Notes: generated by a model from the letters alone, not told the origin. A DNA stretch of 64,000 nucleotides from Euleptes europaea (GCF_029931775.1 NC_079324.1:59837268-59901267), one strand, 5' to 3'. Positions 11,181 to 21,734 are shown, counted from the stretch's first letter. Made by a program: numbers and translations.

Positions 11181-11940
11181 CAAATATGTTTGCTGCAATG
11201 GGGCAAATTGTGTTACTCCAAGGTTACTTTAGATCAGGAAAATGGGGACAAGGGGGGGAATTAAATCGTGAAAATTGAGTTTAATTGTAGAACTCACAAG
11301 CCCGGTTTACATTATCGTGAATTCATGTACATCCTGCCTGTATGTACATACATCTATTTGTAGGATTCTCAATGTGCGTTCACTTTACGAATGAAACCAG
11401 GGACCAGAACCAGCGTAAATGTGGGGTTTGCATCACACGTTCTACTGGACATGTGTTGACTGTAATGTGAGAATTATTCTGCACATGTACAAAGACCAAT
11501 CAAGTGTTCGCTGTACACAGATTGTTCGTGTGTTCACTGTAACTTGAGAACAGGTTTACAGTGTCTTCTGATTTGCTTCTGTTGAGGCTGTCCACTGTCT
11601 CTCTGCAGGATCTACTGTTCTGTCTGTTCCTACCTCTTGCCAGTCAGTCTCTACTGGGGATGTGTAATTCCACCATCTCTTTGTATCCATTGTGATACAG
11701 TCACTCCTGATGTAGAGATGCTGCAAAACTGCCCACCCTCAGAGGAGTCTGTCTGTTACATCCCTGCATGAGTCACTACTTGGGGTGTGCCTCCTTCCGG
11801 TCAGGTGGTACATTCACATGGGTGTTTAATTCAAACACTCTTACTTCTGATTTCTTTTAACTTGATGGTCCCGTACTTATATACCTGATGATATAAATCT
11901 ATTATAGAAATAACATGAAATGAATTATATGTTTTGACTA
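11181..11940. other. Unassigned intergenic DNA
   Basis: Contains loosely repeated GTGTTCACTGTA-like phrases around 11505-11550. No gene is seen. Confidence 0.35.
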
Positions 11941-12051
11941 CATACTTGCAAAATATCAGTGTCTAAAACCAGAGACATTTTTTGGAGGGAGGGCAGCCGG
12001 GTGCTGATATAACTGCTATAACCAGGGGCCTTTTTCCAATTCTTTTATCTT
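11941..12051 (+). repeat. Left arm of a 1.2-kb inverted repeat
   Basis: This is the reverse complement of 13010-13120 with only scattered mismatches (about 90% or more by eye). Weaker similarity continues about 30 bp outward on both sides. Confidence 0.8.
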
Positions 12052-12660
12052 CTTTAAGATAAATCTCTCTCTTTTTTGTTTCCCCTGCAGGATTTCTTTT
12101 AATTACTCGCAATGGAAAGAGAGTGACAGATGGTCACAGAGATCAAAGTTAATCAGCGTTCAGTACACAACCTTTCAAATTTTGATTTCATCTGGTTTTA
12201 GTAAACTTTTACCCCCCAAACCTTCCTGATATTTAAGTTCAACCGCAAAACGTGCAAGCCTGCTCTTGCTTATGGGAGAACATGCAACATATCCCCATAA
12301 AAAATTCTTTTTATTAAGGGCATGCAGGGCAGACTTGCAAATAACCCCTCGGCTGCTCGCTTGTGGCGACTAGGAATCGGCCTCTGGGTGACCAGGGACT
12401 TTTACAAAAGTCGGCTCTTTGTTTCTTTCAGGCCACAAATGATTAAAGTTGCACTGCCGTTCAGTACACACTTACGTGGGAGTAAGTTCCATAGAACCCA
12501 TAGAGGTCGAGAAGGCTCCTACTCTCTTGGCATTCCTCAAACTATGCAAAACTGAATGATTCAAGAGAGTTATTCCATGCAGGCAATAGGATTACAAAGT
12601 TACTTGGATAAATTATTAGGGGCTGTACTCTATACTACTGTGGATCACTTTCTGTAAGAG
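12052..12660. other. Spacer of the 1.2-kb inverted repeat
   Basis: About 600 bp of unidentified DNA. Two similar phrases (near 12145-12175 and 12438-12470, both containing GTTCAGTACACA) form a diverged direct repeat. No transposase frame is seen. Confidence 0.4.
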
Positions 12661-13009
12661 GAGGAGGAGGAGCAGGAGGATAAGAAGAAGAGTTGGTTTT
12701 TATACGCCGACTTTCTCTACCACTTAAGGAAGAATCAAACCAGCTTACAATCACCTCCCCTTCCCCTCCCCACAACAGACACCCTGTGAGGTAGGTGGGG
12801 CTGAGAGACCTCTAAGAGAGCTGTGACTAGTCCAAGGTCACCCAGCTGGCTTCATGCGGAGGAGCCAACCCGGTTCACCAGATTAGCGTCTATTGCTCAT
12901 GTGGAGGAGCGGGGAATCAAACCTGGTTCTCCAGATTAGAATCCACCGCTCCAAACCACCACTCTTAACCCCTACAACCATAGCTGGCTTAACCACCACA
13001 CCACGCTGG
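12661..13009 (-). mobile_element. tRNA-derived SINE (type A), abutting the right inverted-repeat arm
   Basis: Near full-length reverse-strand copy: AAGAAGAAGAGTTGG at the 3' side and CACACCACGCTGG at the tRNA head side. A short internal duplication occurs near the head (two copies of the AACCACCA-type text). It ends exactly where the right arm begins. Confidence 0.75.
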
Positions 13010-13120
13010 AAGATAAAAGCATTGGGAAAAGGCCCCTGGTTATAGCAGTTATATCAGCACCCAGCTGCCCTCCCTCAAAAAATGTCTCTGGTTTTAGAAA
13101 CTGATATTTGCAAGTATGCA
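13010..13120 (-). repeat. Right arm of a 1.2-kb inverted repeat
   Basis: Partner of 11941-12051. The phrase GGCCCCTGGTTATAGCAGTT is shared with the reverse complement of the left arm. Confidence 0.8.
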
Positions 13121-13496
13121 TTCAAAGCTAAGTAATTTTGCATAATTTAATGTGTCATGTTAATACTTTGGCTTTGCTTCAGTTCTGTTTTTAAATTTGT
13201 GGTTGGTTCTACAACCCTAATTCTATTGCTTTGTTTATTGAAGGTCCCATCCTATTGACTGTAGTGACTCACTCTGAATCAATTCTCCTTGAGTCCAAGT
13301 GGAAAAGGCATACTATAAATAACATAAACATTAAAGAATAAACAGAACCACATAGGATCAGATTACTGTACATACGGACACCAAAGTTAGTAAAAATCAT
13401 GAGGAGGATTTACTTGTAAGGCCTTTTTTTAATGGAATTAATTTTAAGGAACCTAAATGTTTGTATAATAGTGGTATATGACTAGAGCTGATGAAC
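13121..13496. other. Unassigned intergenic DNA
   Basis: No exon or repeat recognised. Confidence 0.35.
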
Positions 13497-13800
13497 GAAT
13501 TAGCAAACCCTTTTTGCATGGCATTATTATTATTCCCATTTTATAAATAGAACACAGAGGCTGAGAGGTAACTTAAGGTCGCCACGTAGGGCTGCCAACC
13601 CCCAGGTAACAGCAGAAGATCTCCTGCTATTACAACTGATCTCCAGCCGATAGAGATCAGTTCCCCTGGAGAAAATGGCCACTTTGGCAAGTGGACTCTA
13701 TGGCATTGAAGTCCCTTCCCTCTCAAAACCCCGCCCCCAAAATCTCCCGCTGGTGGCAAAGAAGGACCTGGCAACCCTATCACCACGTAAATCCACAGAT
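13497..13800 (+). mobile_element. MIR/CORE-type SINE relic split by a MITE
   Basis: ATTATTATTCCCATTTTATA followed by CAGAGGCTGAGAGGTAACTTAAGGTC is the conserved MIR-like phrase. It resumes as CACCACGTAAATCC after the MITE at 13587-13779. Confidence 0.5.
13587..13779 (+). mobile_element. hAT-type MITE ('GGTTGCC' family) with 8-bp TSD
   Basis: TIRs TAGGGCTGCCAAC and CCTGGCAACCCTA. It is flanked by TCGCCACG (13579-13586) and TCACCACG (13780-13787), 7/8. Inserted in the MIR-like relic. Confidence 0.8.
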
Positions 13801-13878
13801 GGGGTTGTTCATCTCTGATGCTTCAAGTTCAAAAAGAGGCCAAGTACTGTCAGAGGGAGGGTAACTGAGTGGGAAGCA

Positions 13879-13906
13879 GAAAAGAGCAAGAGTCCAGTAA
13901 CATCTT
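13879..13906 (-). mobile_element. Short arm fragment of the fold-back family
   Basis: AGAAAAGAGCAAGAGTCCAG matches the start of the left arm at 57730. It is cut off where the CR1-like LINE begins. Confidence 0.5.
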
Positions 13907-14450
13907 AAGAACATAAGGCCCTGCTGGATCAGACCAAGGTCCATGAAGTCCAGCAGTCTGTTCCCACAGTGGCCAACCAGGTGCCTCTAGGAAGCCCACA
14001 AGCAAGACGACTGCGGCAGCACCATCCTGCCTGTGTTCCACAGCACTGTCAGCGAGGGCGTCCAGTCGAGCCCCGGATAAGCAGGCTCCGTGTCTCCTTC
14101 CCACCCCCTCCCCCGTTCTCATTCCTTTGATCGCCAAGCATTAGCATTTCAATAGAGATCCGAGGTGAGATCTCGAGGTACTGAAGTCTGACAAGCAACT
14201 AAGATAATAGGCATGCTCCTCTGATCCTGGAGAGAATAGATATGACTTGTATTCATTTTTACTAGTTGCCATGGATAGCCCTCTCCTCCATGAACATGTC
14301 CACTCCCCTCTTCAAGCCTTCCAAGTTGGCAGCCATCACCACATCCTGGGGCAGGGAGTTCCACAGTTTAAGTATGTGTTATGTGAAGACATACTTCCTT
14401 TTATCTGCTTTGAATCTCTCACCCTCCAGCAGATGACCCCACGTTCTAGG
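13907..14450 (-). mobile_element. CR1-like LINE 3' end (TTCTTATG-tail family) with an insertion
   Basis: The reverse strand gives the WNSLPQD-type C-terminal remnant and the AAGAACATAAG end. Continuity is broken by a foreign 153-bp segment at 14047-14199. Confidence 0.7.
14047..14199. other. Unidentified 153-bp insertion in a LINE
   Basis: Neighbouring family copies run directly from CAGCAC into TAAGATAATAGG; here 153 bp intervene. The insert starts TGTCAG and has CTGACA near its other end (inverted 6-mers), with AGCAC / AGCAAC at the junctions. The class is unknown. Confidence 0.5.
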
Positions 14451-14451
14451 G

Positions 14452-14612
14452 TCAGCCCTGGTTAGTACTTGGATGAGAGACCACCAAGGAAGACATGGGT
14501 TTGCTACACAGAGGCTAGCAATGGCACACCACTTCTGTTTGTCTCTTGCCTTGGAAACCCAACAGGCTGCCCATAAATCGACTGTGACTTGACAACACTT
14601 TCCACAGTCGAC
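14452..14612 (+). mobile_element. 5S-rRNA-derived SINE, 5'-truncated
   Basis: Contains GGTTAGTACTTGGATGAGAG, the 5S rRNA internal promoter region, followed by the Bov-B-like 3' block (CTTGCCTTGGAAACCC, then GACTGTGACTTGACAACACTTT). Confidence 0.7.
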
Positions 14613-15231
14613 TAGAAGAGATTGAAAGAACACGCAATATAATCTCTCTTTTTTTTTTGTAAAAAGGAAAGAAACTACCCCTTCACACTGAATTAGTCCA
14701 GACATCACAACCAGAGTACAGCATACAATACAAATTATAGTATTTCTTATAGTGTTACAATAGCTACAAATTACAGCATTTCCCAAAGCGAGGGTGTTCC
14801 GACTCAACACTGAGATGATGATGTCAGCGCTGACTTGGTTCTTAACAACAAATGTGGTCATCTTTCCCCGACCTCTGGTGCTAGTTCAAAGTTGTCCCCT
14901 GTTCCCTCAGATTAAGTCATGCAGCTGACATGTACCGTTGGACGATCTGTTTTTCCTTAGGTATCACCAACAAATATTGGCCTGGTCTTAGGTTGTTTTG
15001 ACAGACGTCAAATGCCTGCTTCCTGCCCTGTGTACTTTCTCAAGTCCCCCCGCCCTTCATTTTAATTGACTTCATCTTGGAATTCATACCAAATTGCTCC
15101 AGGTGTGTCTGGCAAAACAGCAACGGAGACACATGGAACACATAGGTGAAGGACAGTCAAAGCAAGCTATTGTTTTGCATTTGCAACACGCCTTCTCTTG
15201 GAAGACTGGCTCACCCCAGTCACTGATGCTA
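14613..15231. other. Unassigned intergenic DNA
   Basis: No exon or recognised repeat. Confidence 0.35.
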
Positions 15232-15359
15232 AGGGTTGCCAAATTGTGATTTCAAAAATGCTTCCCCCCCCCCCCCGCAAGCACTGCATCTTGTGTAACT
15301 TAGCATCTGTAAATACAATCTCCAGACTGAGATGTTGCAGCTCTTCTTCCCACTCCGAG

Positions 15360-15766
15360 TAGTGTTGGCAACTCTGGGATTGGAAATCCCTTGAATTTTA
15401 GGGGTGGAGCCAGGGGAGGGACCACAGCAGGCTATAATGCCATACAGCCCACCCTCCAAAACAGCTGTTTTCTCCCTGTAGCCCTGACCTGGATGGCCTG
15501 GGCTAGCCTGATCTCGTCAGATCTCAGAAGCTAAGCAGGGTCGGCCCTGGTTAGTATTTGGATGGGAGACCACCAAGGAAGTCCAGGGTTGCTGTGCAGA
15601 GGAAGGCACTGGCAAACCACCTCTGTTAGTCTCTTGCCATGAAAACCCCAAAAGGGGTTGCCATAAGTCGGCTGCCACTTGATGGCACTTTACATACACA
15701 CAGAGTTTGGAGATCAGTTGTAATTCCAGGAGATCTCTAGGCTTCACATGGAGGCTGGCAACCCTA
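15360..15766 (-). mobile_element. hAT-type MITE ('GGTTGCC' family) split by a 5S SINE
   Basis: Starts TAGTGTTGGCAACTC and ends GCTGGCAACCCTA. The flanks ACTCCGAG and ACCCCAAG match 6/8. The interior is interrupted by the 5S SINE at 15481-15709. Confidence 0.7.
15481..15709 (+). mobile_element. 5S-rRNA-derived SINE with Bov-B-like tail, near full length
   Basis: GATCTCGTCAGATCTCAGAAG, then GCTAAGCAGGGTCGGCCCTG and GGATGGGAGACC follow 5S rRNA in order. The 3' part GGGGTTGCCATAAGTCGG and CACTTGATGGCACTTTACA matches the Bov-B LINE end, ending in ACACACA. It is a mobile pseudo-5S, not an rRNA gene. Confidence 0.85.
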
Positions 15767-15816
15767 ACCCCAAGCCGTATTAATTCAAGCTGTCTACTTG
15801 AGGGGAAGGGGAAGGG

Positions 15817-16121
15817 GAAGAAGAGTTGGTTTTATATGCCGACTTTCTCTATCACTAAAGGAAGAATAAAACCAGCTTACAATCACCTTCCCTCCCCACA
15901 ACAGACACCCTGTGAGGTAGGTGGAACTGAGAGAGCTCTAAGAGGGCTGTGACTAGCCCAAGGTCACCAGCTGGCTTCATTTGGAGGAGTGGGGAAACCA
16001 ACCCGGTTCACCAGATTAGCCTCCGCCGCTCATGTGGAGGAGTGGGGAATCAAACCCGGATCTCCTGATCAGAGCCCATTGCTCCAAACCACCGCTCTTA
16101 ACCACGACACCACGTTGGCTC
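15817..16121 (-). mobile_element. tRNA-derived SINE (type A), near full length
   Basis: AAGAAGAGTTGG at the 3' side through CACCACGTTGGCTCT at the tRNA head. Confidence 0.8.
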
Positions 16122-16768
16122 TCAGGATAAAAACATTTTTAAAGCAGGATAAAAATATTAAAATAATACATCTGCCATACTGGCCAACAGATTTCACATT
16201 AAGAAAGACCAAGCCTAGCCTAGCCACCCAGGCCAGTTTTCGGGAATTTAAACTAAACGTAGCCAGAAAGAATGATACATAAACAGCTTCAAGGACATAA
16301 ATCAATGCTGGAAGCTGCCTGTCCAGAAAGAGGCAGAATTAGTGTAACCATTAATAATAAGTGGCCTTGAAGATAATGAGGTGTTGAGCGATATCTCGTT
16401 GGGGGCCCAAAGGACATTGGGACAGTCTGTGCTTCCCATTTTCCTTGCTCTGTGTATCTGGGCATTGATGGATGTTTGTTCTGCTGACCCACAAAGAAAA
16501 CATGGGTGGTCAATGAGCCATACAGCAGAAGGCTTGTGAAGCCGTAAAAAACCCCACCAGCCAGTCTTGCTCTGGAGAAAAACACACAGAGGTCACGGGC
16601 TGAGGCTCTTCTGCCTGTCTTCTCAAATGAGCTTTGACTGCACATCCCAGTAGCGCATGCAGAACCTTCAAAGAAAACAAAACCTTCTTCTCTGTGGGGT
16701 CATATTCCTAGTGTGGACAATGGAGGGATACATTCAGTACAGTAACCAGGGTACCCTGGGGGCTCCAG
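16122..16768. other. Unassigned intergenic DNA
   Basis: A 118-codon reverse-strand frame (16289-16645) is present but has no recognisable domain and is not called as a gene. Confidence 0.35.
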
Positions 16769-16974
16769 CACATGAACACATGAAGCTGCTTTCTACTGAA
16801 TCAGACCTTTGGTCCATCAAAGTCAGTATTGTCTACTCAGATCGGCAGCGGCTCTCCATGGTCTCAGGCAGAGGTCTTTCACATCACCTACTTGCCTAGT
16901 CCCTTTAACCAGAGATGCCAGGGATTGAACCTGGGACCTTCTGCATGTCAAATAGACCAAGTATCCACTACTCA
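16769..16974 (-). mobile_element. tRNA-derived SINE (type C)
   Basis: The reverse strand of the family headed GGGGCCGTGGCTCAGTGG; here the CATGAACACATGAAGCTGC 3' end and the GGGATTGAACCTGGGACC B-box side are seen. Confidence 0.75.
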
Positions 16975-17164
16975 ATGTGTTTCTTTCCTCCCCACCTGCC
17001 TCTTGGTCTCCATTGCTTCCAAATCTATGAAAGAATTAAGTGTGAGCTTCCCAAATCCTTTGTGAAACAACAAGATGCAAATTTTATAAAACAATTAAGC
17101 AGGAGCAGTTTTTTGATTCCTGAGGAGTTTGTCAGTTTTTCTCCCTGTCTCATAATACTAGAAT

Positions 17165-17572
17165 GCAGGATCATCTGCTGAAGCGGGAGGGTGAGAGATT
17201 CAAAACATATAAAAGGAAGTGTTTCTTCACACAACACATGGTTAAATTGTGGAACTCCCTGCCCCAGGATGTGGGGATGGCTGCCAACTTGGAAGTCTTG
17301 AAGAGGGGAATGGACATTCTCATGAAGGAGAGGGCTATCCGTGGCTACCAGTCAAAATTAATGCTGGTCATGATGCACACCTATTCTCTCCAGGATCGGA
17401 GGAGCATGCCTATTATATTAGGTGCTGTGGAACGCAGGCAGGATAATGCTGCTGTAGCGGTCTTGTTTGTGGCCTTCCTGGAGGCACCTGGTTGGCCACT
17501 GTGGGAACAGCCTGCTAGATTTGATGGACCTTGGTCTGATCCAGCAGGGCCTTTCTTATGTTTTTATGTTCC
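17165..17572 (+). mobile_element. CR1-like LINE 3' end (TTCTTATG-tail family)
   Basis: Longest clean copy of this family. One frame remains open across the C-terminal remnant (GERFKTYKRKCFFTQ, then LWNSLPQDVGMAANLE) and ends in CTTTCTTATGTTTTTATG. Confidence 0.75.
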
Positions 17573-18104
17573 TGCAGGAACTACTTCAGGCTATCTGCCT
17601 CCACGTGGACTTGACAAGACTGTTTTAATGGCAACTTTCTTTAGCTGAGGGTCTGTGTTCCTTGGACAGAAACTGCCTCCTGCTGGAGAAAGGGGGGAAA
17701 GCAGGAATTACTCCCAATGTTCTGAACCATCAAAAGCACAATCCTGCAAATGCTTGCCCCTCCATGCTCCAGGTTTCTATGAAAGGCCCACTTCCAGACA
17801 CATTGCTTTTCACCAGGAGCTCAGTTCAAAGAGCCTGGTTTGATCCATAAAAACTGCCTCATACCCTAAATCTACAATTGTGCCATTTCAGAAAGCAGGT
17901 GGGGGGAATCACCTGTCTGAATACTCTCCCAGGTTAAAGAGCCTTCTTTCCACGCAGAAAACTGCAGCACATTAGAGAGGAGACTAACCTTCACGGCAGG
18001 CTAACTTTTCACGTGAAGGAATGCTGCCTGCTCTCTTGGTTGATTTAAATGTCTAGCTCTTCTTCGCTTCGGGGCTCGGAGCATGCAAAATTCTTTGATA
18101 GTTC
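17573..18104. other. Unassigned intergenic DNA
   Basis: No exon or recognised repeat. Confidence 0.35.
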
Positions 18105-18597
18105 CTTATTTATTTTATCTATTTAAAACATTTGTAACCCACCTTTCTCCCCAGTGGGGGCCCAAAGCAGCTGACAGCATTCTACTCTCCTCCGTTTTAT
18201 CCTTACCACAATCCTGTGAGGTAGGTTAGCCTGAGAGCCAGCATAGTGTAGTGGTTAAGAGAGGTGGTTTGGAGCGGTGGAGTCTGATCTGGAGAACTGG
18301 GTTTGATTCCTCACTCCTACGCACGAAGCCAGCTGGGTGACCTTGGGCAAGTCATACTCTCTCAGCCCCACCTACCTCACAGGATGTCTGTTGTGGAGAG
18401 GAGAAGTGAAGGAGATTGTAAGCTGGTTTGATTCTTCCTTAAGTGGTAGAGAAAGTCAGCATTTAAAAACCAGTTCTTCTTCTTCTGAGAGCGTGACTGG
18501 CTCAAGGTCACACAGTCAGCTTCCAGGGCAGAAGTGGGGGTTCGGACCTGGGTCTCTCAGATCCATCACTCTTAACAACAACAGCCCGCTGGCTCTC
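18105..18597 (-). mobile_element. tRNA-derived SINE (type B) split by a type A SINE
   Basis: The TTTATTTTATCTATT tail side and the CCTGTGAGGTAGGTTAGCCTGAGAG body are followed, after the insertion, by GCTCAAGGTCACACAGTCAG and the tRNA-like B-box side. Confidence 0.75.
18238..18484 (+). mobile_element. tRNA-derived SINE (type A) with 7-bp TSD inside a type B SINE
   Basis: Full-length, from CCAGCATAGTGTAGTGG to the TTCTTCTT tail. Flanked by CTGAGAG at 18231-18237 and 18485-18491. Confidence 0.8.
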
Positions 18598-18689
18598 TTT
18601 TGGCCTGCTTTTTAATAATAACATGCTGGATTTCTTTTTTAATCTCTGTATGTTTTTCCCCCCTTTGCCGTGGGATGCCCATTGCCTCA

Positions 18690-19002
18690 CATGAACACAT
18701 GAAGCTGGCTTATACTGAATGAGACCCTGGGTCCACCAAAGTCAATATTGTCTACTCAGACCAGCAGTGGGTCTCCAGGGTCTCAGGCAGAGGTCTTTAT
18801 CACCTATTTGCCTGGTCCACCCTGGGTCCACCAAAGTCAGTATTGTCAGTATTGTCTACTCAGACTGGCAGTGGGTCTCCAGGGTCTCAGGCAGAGGTCT
18901 TTATCACCTATTTGCCTGGTCCCTTTAACTGGAGATACCAGGGATTGAACCTGGGACTTTCTGCATGCCAAGCAGATGCTCTACCACTGAGCCATGGCCC
19001 CT
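18690..19002 (-). mobile_element. tRNA-derived SINE (type C) with 95-bp internal tandem duplication
   Basis: The phrase ACCCTGGGTCCACCAAAGTCA occurs at 18724 and again 95 bp later at 18819, followed by a second copy of the body. The tRNA head (GAGCCATGGCCCC side) lies near 18995. Confidence 0.75.
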
Positions 19003-19567
19003 CCCTAAGTATGGCCTGATCCAAATGTACTGTTTCACTTTCCCATAGGTAGGTGGATAATCAAAGCAATTAGCAGGGACAAGAAAAGGGGAGGGTGTTC
19101 TATGGTCTGCCGGTGAAATCACTTAATGGATGAGACAGGAGCATCATGATGTAAACTGGCTTCCCGGGAATGGCCTCATGTCATCAGGGGATGCAGTGAG
19201 ATCCCTGACTCGACAGCCCATGCCTTTTCTCAGCAGCGCTGAGACGTTACAGTACTGAATGTTAAGACATTGTCCTGAAATCAGACACTGACGTTCCAAA
19301 ATAATCATTGTGGTTTTTTTCAAATGGGTTTTTATACAATGGGTTTTTTAACCATGCTTCTGGTAAGGTTCACGGTGAGTCTGCATCACGGTTTACCCTA
19401 AACACTTTATTTGCAAACGGGAAATGTATTTGGTTAATTAATAGATCCATGTCTCAGTGCTTTATTCCCCAGCTTCTGCCAATTGCTGGTTGCACCCCCT
19501 GCTGGAATACTGAGATCTTGCCATGAATTCTAGACTACTGTCACATGCTGTAAGAGACTGCCTTGTA
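19003..19567. other. Unassigned intergenic DNA
   Basis: No exon or recognised repeat. Confidence 0.35.
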
Positions 19568-20040
19568 AACAAAATATTGTCGAAGGCTTTCACGGTCAGA
19601 GTTCATTGGTTCTTGTAGGTTATCCGGGCTGTGTGACCGTGGTCTTGGTATTTTCTTTCCTGACGTTTCGTCAGGAAACCAAACAAAACTCAGGAAAAAC
19701 AGTCTCCCATAGGAAAGGTATTCTTGCCATTTATTAAAGGAGTCACTGATAGGATGGAGAAACCTTTGAAAAAACATAACCTACAAGCAGTGTTTAAACC
19801 CACCAAGAAAATACAACAGATGCTACGATCAGCAAAAGACAAAAGAGACCCCCTCACCTCTGCAGGAGTACGGTATATCGTATACCTTGCAGTTGTGGAC
19901 AAGTTTACATCGGGACCACAAAATGCAGCATACAAACAAGGATAAAAGAACATGAAAGATACTGCAGACTTGGCCAACCTGAGAAATCAGCAGTGGCTGA
20001 ACATGGACTGACACAAGCAGGACACATCAATGCATCAATG
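19568..20040 (+). mobile_element. Penelope-like element fragment (GIY-YIG region)
   Basis: The terminal block at 19568-19680 is the common reptile Penelope-like phrase (GAAGGCTTTCACGG, then CCTGACGTTTCGTCAGG). The part at 19714-20030 encodes remnants of the C-terminal region just before and within the GIY-YIG endonuclease domain (for example HNLQAVFKPTKKIQQML, KDKRDPLTSAGV). It is a degenerate, partial fossil. Confidence 0.75.
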
Positions 20041-20159
20041 GTGCCAATATAAATCCCGGTAGGGAGAGCTGATATTACAGCGGCCTCTGTTTAGCTGATT
20101 GCCCAGCATCAAGGAAGAGGGGAGAAGAGGGGAGCAGAAGACAAACTTCTAGGTGGTAC

Positions 20160-20340
20160 CGTCCTCAACCACAAGCCTGGCAGAACATCTCCATCTTACA
20201 GGCCTTGTGGAACTCTGCTGGGTCCCTCAGGGCACGGGTCTCATTAGAGAATTCCCCCAGGCTGGGGCCAAGGCTGAAAAGGCCCTGGCCCTGGTTGAGG
20301 ACAGCCGGATATTCCTCTCCTGCCTTCTCTGTTCTTATCA
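20160..20340 (-). mobile_element. L2-like LINE ORF2 C-terminal fragment
   Basis: The reverse strand has the A-rich 'RTRAFSALA..WNSLP' type block seen intact at 46700-46830. Strongly eroded. Confidence 0.5.
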
Positions 20341-20624
20341 TAGTAGTCTGGTTTTAATTTTGGGATGGTATAATGGATATTGGCAGAAAGGAGGAACAGA
20401 ATGGAAAGAAGGTATGATTCCCTGGATCACCTCCAATTCCTTGACCGCATAACATCATCACTGGGCCCCTGTGCATAGGGGGGAACTTTTTTAAATTGGG
20501 AAATGGCTCTCAATTTCATGCACTGTAAGAGTATCACAGTTAAAAGATCAGCCCTCTTACTCCTGTGCCAGCCCACACAGCTGCTGCTGCTATCCTTTCC
20601 AAAGCCTCTTTGCGATTATTTCTT

Positions 20625-20735
20625 ATTTATTTATTTATTTGCTTAGATTTCTAACCTGCTCACCCCCCACCAAAGCAGGGGTCAGGGCAGCTCACAATAC
20701 CAGGTGACACAATAGAACAATTTCGAGATAGTGCT
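20625..20735 (-). mobile_element. LINE 3' tail (L2-like)
   Basis: A TTATTTATTTATTTATTT tail side followed by the eroded 'gcagctcacaa' block. Confidence 0.45.
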
Positions 20736-21085
20736 GATTCAAAAGCAGCCATGGATAAGTTTACAGTTGTAAGAAACAGACGCAATAATGGCATAGTTTA
20801 TCTCTCTTGAGTGTGACACACCAGAATCTAGTCTCATAGAACTGATGTTTTACTTCAGTGTATTCCTCGTACTAAATCACCTGTAAAATTTGTTTTGGAT
20901 GTCTCCTGCAAACGGCAGGGCATATCCTGGAGTCTTCTTTGATAAAGGTTTGAGTTTCAACAATCAATTCTTATAACTAAGCTTTACCAGAAAAACAAAA
21001 TGCTTTGGCCTGTGTAACTTTTCTGCCACCTACTGTTTACTTTTTTAAAATTACCAATATGCTTGTAAGCATTACAGAAGCATTT
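20736..21085. other. Unassigned intergenic DNA
   Basis: No exon or recognised repeat. Confidence 0.35.
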
Positions 21086-21288
21086 CATAGAATCATAGAG
21101 TTGGAAGGGACCACCAGGGTCATCTAGTCCAACCCCCTGCACAATGCAGGAAATTCACAACTACCTTCCCCCACACACACCCCTAGTGACCCCAGGGAAG
21201 AAGAGTGCACCACCTCCCAAGGAAGCCTGTTCCACTGACCATCCGCTATTAGAAAATTCTTCCTAATGTCTAGACGGAAACTCTTTCA
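21086..21288 (-). mobile_element. CR1 LINE 3' fragment
   Basis: TCATAGAATCATAGAGTTGG (CR1 terminal repeat) through the 3' UTR into CTAATGTCTAGACGGAAACT. Confidence 0.8.
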
Positions 21289-21493
21289 GTTGCTAACCTC
21301 CAAGTGGGGCTGGAGATCTTTTGGAATCGCAACAGATCCCCAGACTACAGGGATCAGTCCTCCTGGAGAAAATGGCTGCTTTGGAGTATAGGTGGTATAA
21401 GCTGTTGTGGTCCCTCCCCTCCTCAAACCCCACCCTCCCCAGTTTCCACCTCCAAATCTTCAGGAATGTCCCAACCCGCAGTTGGCAACCCTA
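21289..21493 (+). mobile_element. hAT-type MITE ('GGTTGCC' family), one end lost
   Basis: Starts GTTGCTAACCTCC immediately after the CR1 and ends GTTGGCAACCCTA. Confidence 0.7.
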
Positions 21494-21734
21494 ATTTGAT
21501 TAATTTCATTTTTAATGTACATACTGTATATATATTGGTGTTGTAAATTATTATTTTAAATTGTGTATGCAAATTATGGTGTTGTAAATTATGATTTTAA
21601 ATTTGTTATGTATTTTTATATATTTTAGGGGGTTTGCTTCTGTTTATATTCTAAGCCTCCTTGAGTTCTATAAAGTAGAAAGGAGGCTAATAAATGTTTC
21701 AAATAAATAAACAGATAAATAAACTGCCTAGAAT

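Noticed and set aside
15500-15600. 5S rRNA gene
   Set aside because: 5S-like text is diverged and continues into a Bov-B-like SINE tail; it is a retroposed SINE.
16289-16645. 118-codon reverse frame with a hydrophobic stretch
   Set aside because: No recognised family, no splice or promoter context; within the length expected by chance in 64 kb.
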